Assembly: GCF_008180195.1 (NCBI RefSeq)
Contig: NZ_VTAV01000001.1
Coordinates: 434,001-498,000 of the forward strand
Source: Sphingobacterium phlebotomi
GTDB lineage: Bacteria > Bacteroidota > Bacteroidia > Sphingobacteriales > Sphingobacteriaceae
Length of the DNA: 64,000 nucleotides
Direction of reading: 5' to 3'
In this document: positions 44,135 to 53,454 of the stretch, in pieces
Layout: each line of letters starts with the position of its first letter
Numbering within the stretch: position 1 is the first letter of the stretch
Position numbers and translations under genes: made by a program
The notes under the pieces: model-generated
The model's database searches: none
Seen by the model: the letters and a program-made list of their open reading frames with translations, nothing else
Told to the model about the DNA's origin: nothing

Positions 44135-45883
44135 ATGAAGAGTTTATATAAATATATTATAGGAATAGGGTTAGCAAGTACTTTAACAGGATGCAGCTTA
44201 GAGGAGCATAACCCGGGAGGAGCCACAGCCGATGTCGTTTTTTCGACTGAAAACGGAATCAATGCCTTGGTCAATTCCGCCTACGTGAACTTCGCTTCAC
44301 AGTTTTACGGACGTGAAGATATCTTGATGCTAACGGAAGGTGGAACTGATCTTTGGATTAATATTGCCAATTCTGGTTATGGTAGGCAGATGACTAAATA
44401 CGAGGAATTGGTTGCTACAACGGGACAAATACGGAATACCTGGAATAGGTTATACGAAATTGTCAATTATTGTAATGCAGGTTTAGAGCGCGTTGTTGAA
44501 GTTCCATTTACCAATGAAGAAGAAAAGAATGCCCGTATCGGCGAGTTGTCGTTTCTAAGAGCATATGCTTATTGGCATTTGGTCGAACAATTTGGTGATA
44601 TCGACTTGCGTACCGAAGAAACCAAAACAGCTGTTCTGACGGCGAATAGATCGCCAATTTCCGCATTTTATGATTTGATGCTGAGCGATTTGGATGTCGC
44701 TATAGCGAATTTGCCTATCACACCCATTCCGGCAACCGATCAGGGGCGTGCCACAAAAAAAGCAGCCTATGGACTAAAAGCCCGTGTGGCAATAACCAGA
44801 GTAGCTTATGAGTCGTCTGTATCCGAAAAAGACATCTATTATAAAATGGCGTCGGAGGCGGCACAATATGTGATCAACAACCAAGCGGAGTTACAGGTAA
44901 GCTTGTATGACACTCCGGAAGAGGTTTTTCGGCCGGCAAATAACAAAAATAATAAAGAAGCCATGTTCTTTATTACACATTCTACCATCAATTCGCTAAA
45001 TCCACAACCGAACAATCCCAACCGTCTTCATATTTGGTTCAAGGCGAAATATTCTGCCAAAGCGGGTATGGCCGTGGATTTGCCGTATGGAGCAGACCGT
45101 AATTCAAAATCGGGGAGTATGTGTTTTATGCCTACAAGACATTTGTTAGAACTTTACGATGAAGAAACGGACAGACGATACAGCGATTGGTTTCGGGAGG
45201 AATACTATTTGAATGTCAATAGCTATACCTGGACGGCGGACGATCTTGCAGCTTTTGAGAAACCGGCAAGTATGGCAGGGACAACAACGTTGAACCGGGG
45301 GGATCTAGCCCTTTTGTTTACCAAGAAAAAAGTAAGCGGAGAAAAAAGAAATCTGCCTTACGCATTAGTGGATATTGATGATACGTATAATGGCGACCGT
45401 GTAACCACGAATGCCCGGTTTAATGTACACTTTCCCGCACTGATGAAACATGATGATCCGGATTTACCGGAAGCTAATTCGCAAGCAGGTTCTAAAGATG
45501 TTATTGTGATGCGGTTAGCAGAAATGTACCTCATTGCAGCAGAAGCAGAAACGTTGATGGGCGGAGGGAACAAAACGTTAGCGAAAGATTTGGTAAATGT
45601 GCTGCGTGAAAGAGCCGCGGTACCGGGTAAGGAAAACGATATGTTGATAACAGAAAGTGATTTGGATATCGATTTCTTGTTGGAAGAACGTGGCAGAGAG
45701 TTGTGTGGTGAACACATCAGATGGTTTGATTTAAAGCGTACAGGTAAACTATTTAGTTATGTACAAGCGTATAATAAAGATATTACGACGATGCAGCCAT
45801 ATCACGTGAATAGACCTATTCCACAACAGTTTTTAGATGTGATCACCAACCCACAAGAATTTGGTCAAAATGATGGATATTAA
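44135..45883 (+). CDS. susD: SusD-like surface glycan-binding lipoprotein
   Basis: This 582-residue lipoprotein (TLTGC, lipidated cysteine about residue 20) has the SusD/RagB layout: the N-terminal TPR-like helices (RIGELSFLRAYAYWHLVEQFGDI at about 130-155), a variable middle and the C-terminal motif LLEERGRELCGEHIRWFDLKR. The ATG at 44135 follows a strong Shine-Dalgarno sequence. A longer reading from 43997 would overlap the end of susC and lacks a signal peptide, so it was rejected. It binds glycans on the cell surface and hands them to SusC. Confidence 0.95.
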   Translation: MKSLYKYIIGIGLASTLTGCSLEEHNPGGATADVVFSTENGINALVNSAYVNFASQFYGREDILMLTEGGTDLWINIANSGYGRQMTKYEELVATTGQIRNTWNRLYEIVNYCNAGLERVVEVPFTNEEEKNARIGELSFLRAYAYWHLVEQFGDIDLRTEETKTAVLTANRSPISAFYDLMLSDLDVAIANLPITPIPATDQGRATKKAAYGLKARVAITRVAYESSVSEKDIYYKMASEAAQYVINNQAELQVSLYDTPEEVFRPANNKNNKEAMFFITHSTINSLNPQPNNPNRLHIWFKAKYSAKAGMAVDLPYGADRNSKSGSMCFMPTRHLLELYDEETDRRYSDWFREEYYLNVNSYTWTADDLAAFEKPASMAGTTTLNRGDLALLFTKKKVSGEKRNLPYALVDIDDTYNGDRVTTNARFNVHFPALMKHDDPDLPEANSQAGSKDVIVMRLAEMYLIAAEAETLMGGGNKTLAKDLVNVLRERAAVPGKENDMLITESDLDIDFLLEERGRELCGEHIRWFDLKRTGKLFSYVQAYNKDITTMQPYHVNRPIPQQFLDVITNPQEFGQNDGY

Positions 45884-45891
45884 AATAAAAT

Positions 45892-48399
45892 ATGAAGATA
45901 GGTAATAAGATCGTTTGGTTGATATGGATGCTTTTCGCTACTGTTTCGGTAAAAGCTGCGGACATCTACGTGGGAAAAAATGGCGGAAATACGCTCCGAG
46001 AGGGTTCGATGGAGAGCCCCTATAGTTCTTTGGAAGACGCGATACGTCATGCGCGGGAGCTTCGTAGACTGAACGATCCTAGTATTTCCGAAGGAATCAA
46101 TATCTGGATCAAGCCAGATGTTTATTTTCCCGACCAGACCATTCAGCTTCGTCCGGAAGATAGCGGCACAGCAACAAGCCCCACCAGGATACGATCATTG
46201 GAAGGAAAAGCGGTGTTCTCCGGGGGAAGGTCAATACATGGCTGGTCAAAACTGGGAAAACACCGAGATATTCCATCGGCTATAGCGCGGCATATCTACG
46301 TGGCAGATGCCCCTAAAGTAAGCGGAAAACGGGTTAATTTTCGTCAATTGTGGGTGAACAATAAAAAAGCCATTCGTGCGGAAAGTCACGGGGATATGGA
46401 ACTGCCGCGTATTTTAAACTGGAATTTTGAGAAACAAACGGCTATTATTCCGAACGTATTCGAGAAATTCGAGTTTACGCAAGGGATGGAGTTTTTTATC
46501 CATCAGTGGTGGGCTATCGCACAGTTGCGTGTTAAAGATGCCGTAGTGCATAAAGATAGTATAGAGATCTCTTTTTACCAACCCGAGAGCAAGATACAAA
46601 GCGAGCACCCGTGGCCAAAGCCTTGGCTCTCCAAAGAATCGGGAAATTCAGCCTTTCGGTTAGTCAACGCTTTGCAGTTTCTGGATAAACCCGGTGAATG
46701 GTTTTTGGATGAGGATTCCGGAAAGGTCTACTATTATGCACGGGATGGAGAAGACATGGAGCGTGCGGAAGTCATATTTCCCTATCTGGAAACCATTTTG
46801 GAGATAACGGGAACATTAGAAGATCCGGTTTCCTACGTACAAGTAGAAGGTTTGGCCTTCGAACATGCCGCTTGGTTTAGACCGAATACACATGGGCATG
46901 TAGCATTACAAGCTGGGATGTATTTTCATGAAGCATACAAATTGGATAGACCAGGTACGCCAGATAAAGCCGGCCTCGAAAACCAGGCATGGGTAGGGCG
47001 CCCTGCGAGTGCTGTTGTGCTCAAGAATACGAGTTACGTAGGGTTTCAAGGATGTACATTTAGCCATCTGGCATCTACAGGATTTGATTTTTATGCAGGC
47101 AATCTTCGTGACCGTTTAGAAGGTAATACTTTTTATGATATTGGTGGAAACGCAGTGCTTATCGGTCGATTTTCTGACGATCAAGTAGAGGCGCATTTGC
47201 CTTACGTGCCTAAAGATGAAAGAGAAATAACACGAGAAATTGTTGTGCGCAATAACCTTATCCAGAATACGGCTAATGAAGATTGGGGAGCGGTGGGTAT
47301 AGGAGCAGGTTTTGTGCAAGGTGCCGATATTTCCCATAATGACATCAGTGACGTGGCCTATACTGGAATCAGTTTAGGTTGGGGATGGACACCAACGGTG
47401 AATGTCATGAAAAACAATATTGTCGAGCGGAACAGGATAACACGTTATGGTAAGTTTATGTATGATGTCGCCGGCATTTATACGCTTTCAGCACAACCGG
47501 GTACCAAGATAAGGGAGAATGAGATAGATAGCATATATGTTTCACCTTATGCACATATTCCGGACCATTGGTTCTATTTATATACCGACGAGGGTTCTGC
47601 GTATATGGATGTGTCCAATAACTGGTTTCCCGAAAACAAGATTTTAAAAAATGCCAATGGTCCGGGCGTCATTTGGAAAAATAACGGACCCGAAGCGGAT
47701 AAGGCGACGTTTCATGCAGGTTTGGAAGAACCGTTTCGCGACCTGCTTAAAAGGAAAGAGCCAGTCAAAGACGGAGCTACATTTAATCAATATGTTCCGT
47801 TTTCGAAGCCGGTATTTGTACAAATCTACGATAACCAAAAATCGCTCTCGAAAGATGCATTTGCTGTTTTTGCCAAAGGCCAAGGAATAGAACAACCAGC
47901 AATATATACATGGGGAGATTACATGTTGTTGATGACAAATGATGAACTGGCGAAGAAATTGACAAGTGCGATGCTCGCGAATTTTCCCAACCTTTCCATT
48001 AAGATGTTCAATGACCTGTTTTATACGTTTGACCAGCAACATTGTGGTACGCAAGAGGAAACGGACGATGTCGATTTTGTGATTTTGACGGCACGATTGG
48101 TAGCAGATGAACATAAGCAAAAAGAATACTTCGAATACCATGAAAATCAGTTCGAAGAATGGCCAGAAGTAGCGGCAGGTTTTTGTCAAGCGGGTTTTCA
48201 AGAGGTGCTTTTATATCGCCATGAAAGGCAATTGCTACTCTATATCTCCTTCCCTAAAGGACAGGATTTTAAGGAGATTGATGCCTTGACAGCAAAAGAC
48301 AATCCGAGGGTAGATGAATGGAATAAACGCATGCGTACCTATCAAAAAGGAATTGAAGGTACAGCTGCAAACGAAACGTGGATTTTTTATAAGAGATAA
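45892..48399 (+). CDS. Exported parallel beta-helix protein fused to a C-terminal L-rhamnose-mutarotase domain
   Basis: This 835-residue protein has a signal peptide (about residues 6-22, VKA). Residues about 25-640 form a right-handed beta-helix (DIYVGKNGGN start; GNAVLIGRFSDD, VVRNNLIQNT, NDISDVAYTGISLGWGW turns) of the type found in pectate lyases and alpha-1,3-galactosidases. Residues about 727-835 match L-rhamnose mutarotase (RhaM): Y746 and H750 in EYFEYHENQ...WPEV, Y775 in VLLYRH, then DNPRVDEWNKRM and ETW. A stretch about 650-720 (GIEQPAIYTWGDYMLLMT) may be a degenerate half-copy. The fusion suggests release and anomeric conversion of rhamnose, or sugar binding, outside the cytosol. 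Confidence 0.8.
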   Translation: MKIGNKIVWLIWMLFATVSVKAADIYVGKNGGNTLREGSMESPYSSLEDAIRHARELRRLNDPSISEGINIWIKPDVYFPDQTIQLRPEDSGTATSPTRIRSLEGKAVFSGGRSIHGWSKLGKHRDIPSAIARHIYVADAPKVSGKRVNFRQLWVNNKKAIRAESHGDMELPRILNWNFEKQTAIIPNVFEKFEFTQGMEFFIHQWWAIAQLRVKDAVVHKDSIEISFYQPESKIQSEHPWPKPWLSKESGNSAFRLVNALQFLDKPGEWFLDEDSGKVYYYARDGEDMERAEVIFPYLETILEITGTLEDPVSYVQVEGLAFEHAAWFRPNTHGHVALQAGMYFHEAYKLDRPGTPDKAGLENQAWVGRPASAVVLKNTSYVGFQGCTFSHLASTGFDFYAGNLRDRLEGNTFYDIGGNAVLIGRFSDDQVEAHLPYVPKDEREITREIVVRNNLIQNTANEDWGAVGIGAGFVQGADISHNDISDVAYTGISLGWGWTPTVNVMKNNIVERNRITRYGKFMYDVAGIYTLSAQPGTKIRENEIDSIYVSPYAHIPDHWFYLYTDEGSAYMDVSNNWFPENKILKNANGPGVIWKNNGPEADKATFHAGLEEPFRDLLKRKEPVKDGATFNQYVPFSKPVFVQIYDNQKSLSKDAFAVFAKGQGIEQPAIYTWGDYMLLMTNDELAKKLTSAMLANFPNLSIKMFNDLFYTFDQQHCGTQEETDDVDFVILTARLVADEHKQKEYFEYHENQFEEWPEVAAGFCQAGFQEVLLYRHERQLLLYISFPKGQDFKEIDALTAKDNPRVDEWNKRMRTYQKGIEGTAANETWIFYKR

Positions 48400-48403
48400 C
48401 AAA

Positions 48404-49477
48404 ATGGAGAAATTAAGATTAGGTATACTCGGGCTTGGTGAAGGAAGAAGTACCATGTCCGCTGCTCTGCAAAGTGAGTATATAGAATTAGTACAGATTT
48501 GTGATTTGAATGAAGAGCTGGGGCGCAAACGTATAAAAGAATTTGATTTTCATGCGTATACGCAACGCTATGAAGATCTGTTGGAGAATCCAGCTATTGA
48601 AGCCATTGCTATTTATACACCAGATCATCTACATGCCACGCATATTAAGCAGGCGTTGGAACACAATAAACATGTGATATGCACGAAACCTTTCATTGAC
48701 AATCTTGCTGATGCGAACGAACTGTTAGCGTTAGTCAAACGAATAGGAAAACGTGTTTTCGTTGGACAGAGTTCCCGTTTTTTTGAACCGATGAAAAAGC
48801 AGCGCGCGGACTTTGAAGAAGGCTTGATCGGCGACTTAATTACCATCGAAGGGTATTACCATGCCGATCACCGTTGGTTTCTGGAAAAGCCTTGGTCTTT
48901 GCAATCATCTTTTAAGTGGTTGTATGGCGGGCTTAGTCATCCCGTGGATTTTATCCGCTGGTATCTGCCGGATATAGAGGAGGTGATGGGGTATGGTATG
49001 TTGAGTGCAAACGGGCGAAAGGGAGGTTTGCAAAATGCCGATACCATGCATTTTATATTCAAAGCTACCGATGGTCGGGTGGCACGGGTAAGCGGTGCCT
49101 ATACCGGACCGGTGCAACCCGTTACCCGTGATAGCGAGATGAGTTGTATCCTGCGGGGTACGGAAGGTTGTAGCCAGGCGGATTATATGGATTTACGTTA
49201 CGCTATCACCGATCGTACGGGAGAAGAGAGAATGTTGACCTGGGAACATAAATTGAAACATTATTTCCGTTTTGAAGGCAAAAGCCATCACGCGGGTGAG
49301 TATCAGAATTATCTGGAGCATTTTGCGAAGGCCATTCGAGAAGATATAGCGGCATTTCCTGACATCAAAGAAGGAATCGGCACGATAGCTTTGTTGCAGG
49401 CGATGGATGAATCGCTGGCTACGAATAAACCGGTTCGACCAAAAGATTTATTAGCCGAATATAGCATAACGTTGTAA
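48404..49477 (+). CDS. Gfo/Idh/MocA family NAD(P)-dependent oxidoreductase
   Basis: This 357-residue protein has the Rossmann start LRLGILGLGEGRS, YTPDHLHATHIKQALEHNKHVICTKP (TKP in place of the usual EKP) and the C-terminal substrate domain with LYGGLSHPVDFIRW, where the histidine and aspartate match the family catalytic H-x3-D. No signal peptide is seen from the chosen start at 48404, which follows the upstream stop by four bases; the longer in-frame reading from 48314 overlaps the previous gene. It would oxidise or reduce a sugar, probably a product imported by the adjacent SSS carrier. Confidence 0.9.
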   Translation: MEKLRLGILGLGEGRSTMSAALQSEYIELVQICDLNEELGRKRIKEFDFHAYTQRYEDLLENPAIEAIAIYTPDHLHATHIKQALEHNKHVICTKPFIDNLADANELLALVKRIGKRVFVGQSSRFFEPMKKQRADFEEGLIGDLITIEGYYHADHRWFLEKPWSLQSSFKWLYGGLSHPVDFIRWYLPDIEEVMGYGMLSANGRKGGLQNADTMHFIFKATDGRVARVSGAYTGPVQPVTRDSEMSCILRGTEGCSQADYMDLRYAITDRTGEERMLTWEHKLKHYFRFEGKSHHAGEYQNYLEHFAKAIREDIAAFPDIKEGIGTIALLQAMDESLATNKPVRPKDLLAEYSITL

Positions 49478-49485
49478 TAAAACCT

Positions 49486-51066
49486 ATGAACAACCTACTG
49501 GACAAATTGACGATATATGATTATGTAATCGTCGTCGTATATCTCGTTGCCTTAATTGCCATCGGTCTGTTTTCTTCTCGAAAGAAAGAAGAAGGAGCAG
49601 CACATTTCTTGGCTGGGAAATCGTTGAGTTGGTACAGTATAGGATTTAATATGTGGGCGACGAATGTCGGTCCGTCAATGCTGTTGGCTTTTGCTACGGT
49701 GGGTTACACAACAGGTATTGTAGCGGTCAATTTTGATTGGTATGCGTTTGTTTTTCTCTTTTTGCTGGCTGTCGTGTTTGCTCCGCGGTATTTAGCTTCT
49801 GGCGTACGTACGCTTCCCGAGTTTATGGGAAAGCGATACGGTACGGGGACACAAACGATCCTGGCGTGGTATTCATTAGTTAAGATGTTAATCTCTTGGT
49901 TGTCATTGGGTTTGTTTGCCGGCGGTTTTCTGGTACGACAGATATTGGGTGTTCCGATGTGGCAGTCTGTTATTGTACTTGTTGCGTTGGCCGGACTTTT
50001 TGCCTATACCGGCGGATTGCGAACGGTGGCAAAAATCAATATTTTTCAGATGATTCTCTTAATCGGTGTCTCGGCGCTATTGACTTTTTTAGGTTTATCG
50101 AAGATCGGCGGAATACAACCTTTGTTGGATAACACACCGGATGGATATTGGTCACTGATTAAACCAGCAGCTGACCCAGATTATCCTTGGTATGCCATTG
50201 CACTGGGATATCCTGTTGCTGCCATTGCTTTTTTCTGTACAGATCAGGCGATGGTACAGTCGGTATTGGGAGCAAAAAATCTGGAACAAGGGCAATTGGG
50301 CGTGAATTTTATTGCCTGGTTGAAAATACTCTCGTTGCCTCTTTTTATTTTAACCGGTATTATCTGTTATATCTTGTTTCCAGATCTGGATGATCCTTCG
50401 CTGGCTTACATGACCATGGTGACCAATCTTTTCCCGACAGGTTTAAATGGGTTAGTGATTGTCGTATTAATCGCGGTATTGGTTGGTACCATCGGTTCTT
50501 CGCTGAACTCGCTAAGCACCGTCTACACGATGGATATTTATTTAAAACATATCAATCCCCATGCCGATAGCCGGCAGGTGACACAGGTTGGACGTTATAC
50601 GATCATTGCAGGCTGTTTCATTTCGGTACTGATGGCTATTGCTATCGACCAAATAAAAGGGCTAAATCTCTTTGATGTATTTCAATCTATTTTAGGGTTT
50701 ATAGCTCCGCCGCTTGCGGTCATCTTCCTGTTGGCGGTGTTATGGAAACGTACCAACAGAGCAGCTGTCAATACGTTGTTAACTTTTGGAGCCGTATTAA
50801 GTCTCGGAACAGGTGTATGTTATCTATGGGTTTTGCCCAAAGATGTGTATACGTTTTGGCCACATTATCTTATGCTGTCCTTTTATCTTTTCTTAGCTTT
50901 GCTGGTACTGGGGATACTCGTGTCGTTGCTCATACCGAAGTCCGCCTATGAAAAAGAAAATGAAATGGCTTTCCGTTTTCAGATGGAAAAACCGACGGCT
51001 AAAGTAAAATGGGCTTGGGGGATATTGTTTGTGGTGATGGTGGGATTGTATATTGTTTTTAACTAA
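49486..51066 (+). CDS. Sodium:solute symporter (SSS family), second copy
   Basis: This 526-residue membrane protein has about 13-14 hydrophobic segments. The SSS start FSSRKKEEGAAHFLAGKSLSW after helix one and the GSSLNSLSTVYTMDIY motif in the middle are family hallmarks, closer to the SGLT-like sugar branch. It lies eight bases after the oxidoreductase gene and 34 before GH105. The likely cargo is a sugar released by the secreted enzymes, such as rhamnose, galacturonate or an unsaturated uronate; sequence alone does not decide. Confidence 0.92.
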   Translation: MNNLLDKLTIYDYVIVVVYLVALIAIGLFSSRKKEEGAAHFLAGKSLSWYSIGFNMWATNVGPSMLLAFATVGYTTGIVAVNFDWYAFVFLFLLAVVFAPRYLASGVRTLPEFMGKRYGTGTQTILAWYSLVKMLISWLSLGLFAGGFLVRQILGVPMWQSVIVLVALAGLFAYTGGLRTVAKINIFQMILLIGVSALLTFLGLSKIGGIQPLLDNTPDGYWSLIKPAADPDYPWYAIALGYPVAAIAFFCTDQAMVQSVLGAKNLEQGQLGVNFIAWLKILSLPLFILTGIICYILFPDLDDPSLAYMTMVTNLFPTGLNGLVIVVLIAVLVGTIGSSLNSLSTVYTMDIYLKHINPHADSRQVTQVGRYTIIAGCFISVLMAIAIDQIKGLNLFDVFQSILGFIAPPLAVIFLLAVLWKRTNRAAVNTLLTFGAVLSLGTGVCYLWVLPKDVYTFWPHYLMLSFYLFLALLVLGILVSLLIPKSAYEKENEMAFRFQMEKPTAKVKWAWGILFVVMVGLYIVFN

Positions 51067-51100
51067 CGATTTTTGTAAATAATTTGTTGAAATAAGTAAG

Positions 51101-52471
51101 ATGAGAAAATATGTAATAGTTGCTTTACTACCCATCCTCTTGATGGCTTGTGGGCAAAATCAAAATAATAAAGCCACGTTGTGGTCTCATAAAATGGTCG
51201 ATTCACATGGCCTGGGTGATTTTTACTGCAATAGACATTACCAGTCGAAATTGGATTCGACGGGATGGGATTATGTGTCGGGATTAGTGGCTGGTGCTGT
51301 ACTGGAAACCTGGAAACAATATCCGGAGAAAAAAGCGTACTACCAATCTGTAAAAGCTTTTGCTGATTTGAATCTAAATGAAGACGGTACCATGATTATC
51401 AACAGCAAAGGTGGATCGGCCCTTCGTCCCAGCAATATTGATGATCTTCCGGCAGGGCGTATTTACTTTACTTTGTATGAAGAGGAATTACGGAAAGGCA
51501 ATACAAAGGATGCTAATCGATATCGTAATGCTGTGGATTTGATCCGAAACACCTTAAAATACAACCATTCCAGAATTGCAGCGGGGTTGCCGGGAGCAGG
51601 AGGTTTCTTTCATAAAGCCATTTACCCCAATCAAATGTGGCTTGATGGACTGTATATGGGCTCCCCGATATACGCGCAGTGGGAAAGTACATTTGGGAAA
51701 ACCGATTCTGTTGAATTCAACAGGAGCTGGGATGATATTGCGCTGCAATTTAAAACCATTCATCAGAAAACATATGATGTAGAAAAGCAACTGAATTACC
51801 ATGCATGGTCAGCCACTCCAGCCGACTCCAATTCTTTCTGGGCAAATCAGCAAGATCCGTTTCTCGGTAGTAGTCCAGAATTTTGGGCGCGTGGTATGGG
51901 GTGGTACTTTGCGGCCCTAGTCGATGTGCTTGAATTTATGCCGGAAGATCATTCCTCCTATCGGGAAATAGTAGATATCGCTAATCAGGTAGCTGCTGGA
52001 CTAAAGCGTTGGCAGGATGACGGATCGGGGCTCTGGTATCAATTACTGCAATACGACGCCGATATGACTGCTGATGGTAAAGGAGATCGTGTTGCCGGAG
52101 AGGTGTACAATATAGGACATGCTGCAAATTATTTGGAGTCATCAGCTTCCTGTATTTTTACTTATGCCTATCTCAAAGGTATTCGTCTAGGATTACTGGA
52201 CAAAGCAACGTATCTCCCTATTGCGGAGAAAGCTTATCAAGGTATATTGGAAACATTTATAAAGGAACAGCAGAACGACTCAAAAATTGATATTGTACAA
52301 ATTTGTGCTTCTGCTGGACTCGGCCCTGCCAAAGATCCGTCGCGCACGGGAACAATCAACTATTACCTTGCCGGCAAGGATGTCACTGTTGTCGAAAATG
52401 AAGGAAAGGCCATAGGAACGTTTATCCTCGCTTCTCTGGAATATGAACAAATGAATGACATCATTCGTTAA
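51101..52471 (+). CDS. Lipoprotein GH105 unsaturated rhamnogalacturonyl hydrolase-like
   Basis: This 456-residue protein has a lipoprotein signal (LLMAC, cysteine about residue 17). It shows the (alpha/alpha)6 barrel motifs of GH88/GH105: GLVAGAVLETW (61-71), NIDDLPAGR (112-120), FHKAIYPNQMWLDGLYM (170-186) with the catalytic-type D182, and FWARGMGWYFAALVDVLE. GH105 enzymes remove the unsaturated galacturonate left by rhamnogalacturonan lyases, which fits the pectin theme. Its stop overlaps by four bases the end of the convergent IclR gene. Confidence 0.9.
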   Translation: MRKYVIVALLPILLMACGQNQNNKATLWSHKMVDSHGLGDFYCNRHYQSKLDSTGWDYVSGLVAGAVLETWKQYPEKKAYYQSVKAFADLNLNEDGTMIINSKGGSALRPSNIDDLPAGRIYFTLYEEELRKGNTKDANRYRNAVDLIRNTLKYNHSRIAAGLPGAGGFFHKAIYPNQMWLDGLYMGSPIYAQWESTFGKTDSVEFNRSWDDIALQFKTIHQKTYDVEKQLNYHAWSATPADSNSFWANQQDPFLGSSPEFWARGMGWYFAALVDVLEFMPEDHSSYREIVDIANQVAAGLKRWQDDGSGLWYQLLQYDADMTADGKGDRVAGEVYNIGHAANYLESSASCIFTYAYLKGIRLGLLDKATYLPIAEKAYQGILETFIKEQQNDSKIDIVQICASAGLGPAKDPSRTGTINYYLAGKDVTVVENEGKAIGTFILASLEYEQMNDIIR

Positions 52472-53253
52472 GGCAGAGACGCCAATCCGAGATTACTTTC
52501 AACTTCCTTTTTGCACGTGAGCAGTGTTTGGATAATGTAATCGTGTGAGGGCTCGTTTTCATCTTCTAGCGTGAGCAGTTTAGAAACAGTAAGACAAGCC
52601 GTAATGCCGGACGATGGGTGGCCTATGGGTACAGAAAAATCAACGATGCCTTGTGCATACGAACTGGGCATCTCGGTGTAACCCTGTTTATGGATATGTA
52701 TGAGTTCCTTTTGAAAATCTCTTTTTTGAGTTTTGGATAACTTTTGATAGCTGGGGTCCTGATGCAATATCTGTTCTCTACTACTCTCATCCAAAAAGCT
52801 AAGTAAGGTCTTTCCCGATGCTGTGGTCAAAATATTGTATAAATTTCCTTCCTCAATCATCACGGCTATTGGACGGGGGCTTTTGCTGTAAGCCACCACC
52901 AAGACCTTATCATTGAACAATACCGAAAGATGGCAAGGTTGCCGTATAGCAGCGGAGGTTTGTCTCATGGGTTGCAATGCTGCCGAACGCAGCTTTTCCA
53001 CTAAGGAATGCCGATGGGATAAATAATAAAGTTTGAGTGTGAGGGAATATTTCGAAGAAACGGGATCTCGCTGTATGTACCCCCTGGTTTCTAAAGACGC
53101 CAGCATACGATAGATCTCATTCGGACTTTTCTCCAAGCCAATAGCAATTTCCGATTGCGATTGGGCCGAAGGTTGTAGCGCCAGGTATTCAATAATGGCC
53201 AAACCCTTTTCTAGCGCCGGCGCTCTGTATTTATCGGTATTGTTTGATGACAT
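52468..53253 (-). CDS. IclR family transcriptional regulator
   Basis: This 261-residue protein has the IclR winged helix-turn-helix (about 12-75; ALEKGLAIIEYLA, EKSPNEIYRMLASLETRGYI) and the effector domain (about 85-250; HLSVLFNDKVLVVAY, TTASGKTLLSFLDES, GYTEMPSSYAQGIVDFSVPI). IclR regulators often control aromatic or acid-sugar catabolism, and a KdgR-like role in pectin use is known in other bacteria. It is divergent from the second susC operon across a 201-base region that holds a perfect 12-base inverted repeat, so it probably controls that operon and the CoA-transferase cassette. Confidence 0.92.
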   Translation of the reverse strand: MSSNNTDKYRAPALEKGLAIIEYLALQPSAQSQSEIAIGLEKSPNEIYRMLASLETRGYIQRDPVSSKYSLTLKLYYLSHRHSLVEKLRSAALQPMRQTSAAIRQPCHLSVLFNDKVLVVAYSKSPRPIAVMIEEGNLYNILTTASGKTLLSFLDESSREQILHQDPSYQKLSKTQKRDFQKELIHIHKQGYTEMPSSYAQGIVDFSVPIGHPSSGITACLTVSKLLTLEDENEPSHDYIIQTLLTCKKEVESNLGLASLP

Positions 53254-53349
53254 GATCTGCTGTATGATTATCGGATAATGTTAAAGATATAAAAAAATGC
53301 CTACTTCCTGTGAATAGAAAACTAAATGAAAATTAAAGGTTATATTTTT

Positions 53350-53380
53350 ATATTCAAATATTGTATTTATATTTGAATAT
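53350..53380. promoter_or_regulatory. Perfect 12-base inverted repeat over a -7 box, probable operator/promoter of the second susC operon
   Basis: ATATTCAAATAT (53350-53361) and ATATTTGAATAT (53369-53380) are perfect reverse complements separated by seven bases. TATATTTG (53368-53375), an exact Bacteroidota -7 box (TAnnTTTG), lies in the right arm and points toward susC, about 80 bases from its start. A protein bound here would block the promoter. The divergent IclR gene is the obvious candidate; binding itself is inference. A clear -33 TTTG at the right distance was not seen. Confidence 0.6.
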
Positions 53381-53454
53381 TATAAATCATGTTTTCTGAT
53401 GTGTTTAACATTTCGAAAACGAAGGGGAGTAAAAAATTATAAACACGTTTAATT

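Noticed and set aside
47644..48201. 185-codon open frame on the minus strand
   Set aside because: Antisense to the mutarotase-domain region; no start context and no family features.
48314..48403. Longer start for the Gfo/Idh oxidoreductase
   Set aside because: It overlaps the beta-helix/mutarotase gene by about 86 bases; the ATG at 48404 places the Rossmann motif at the usual distance from the start.
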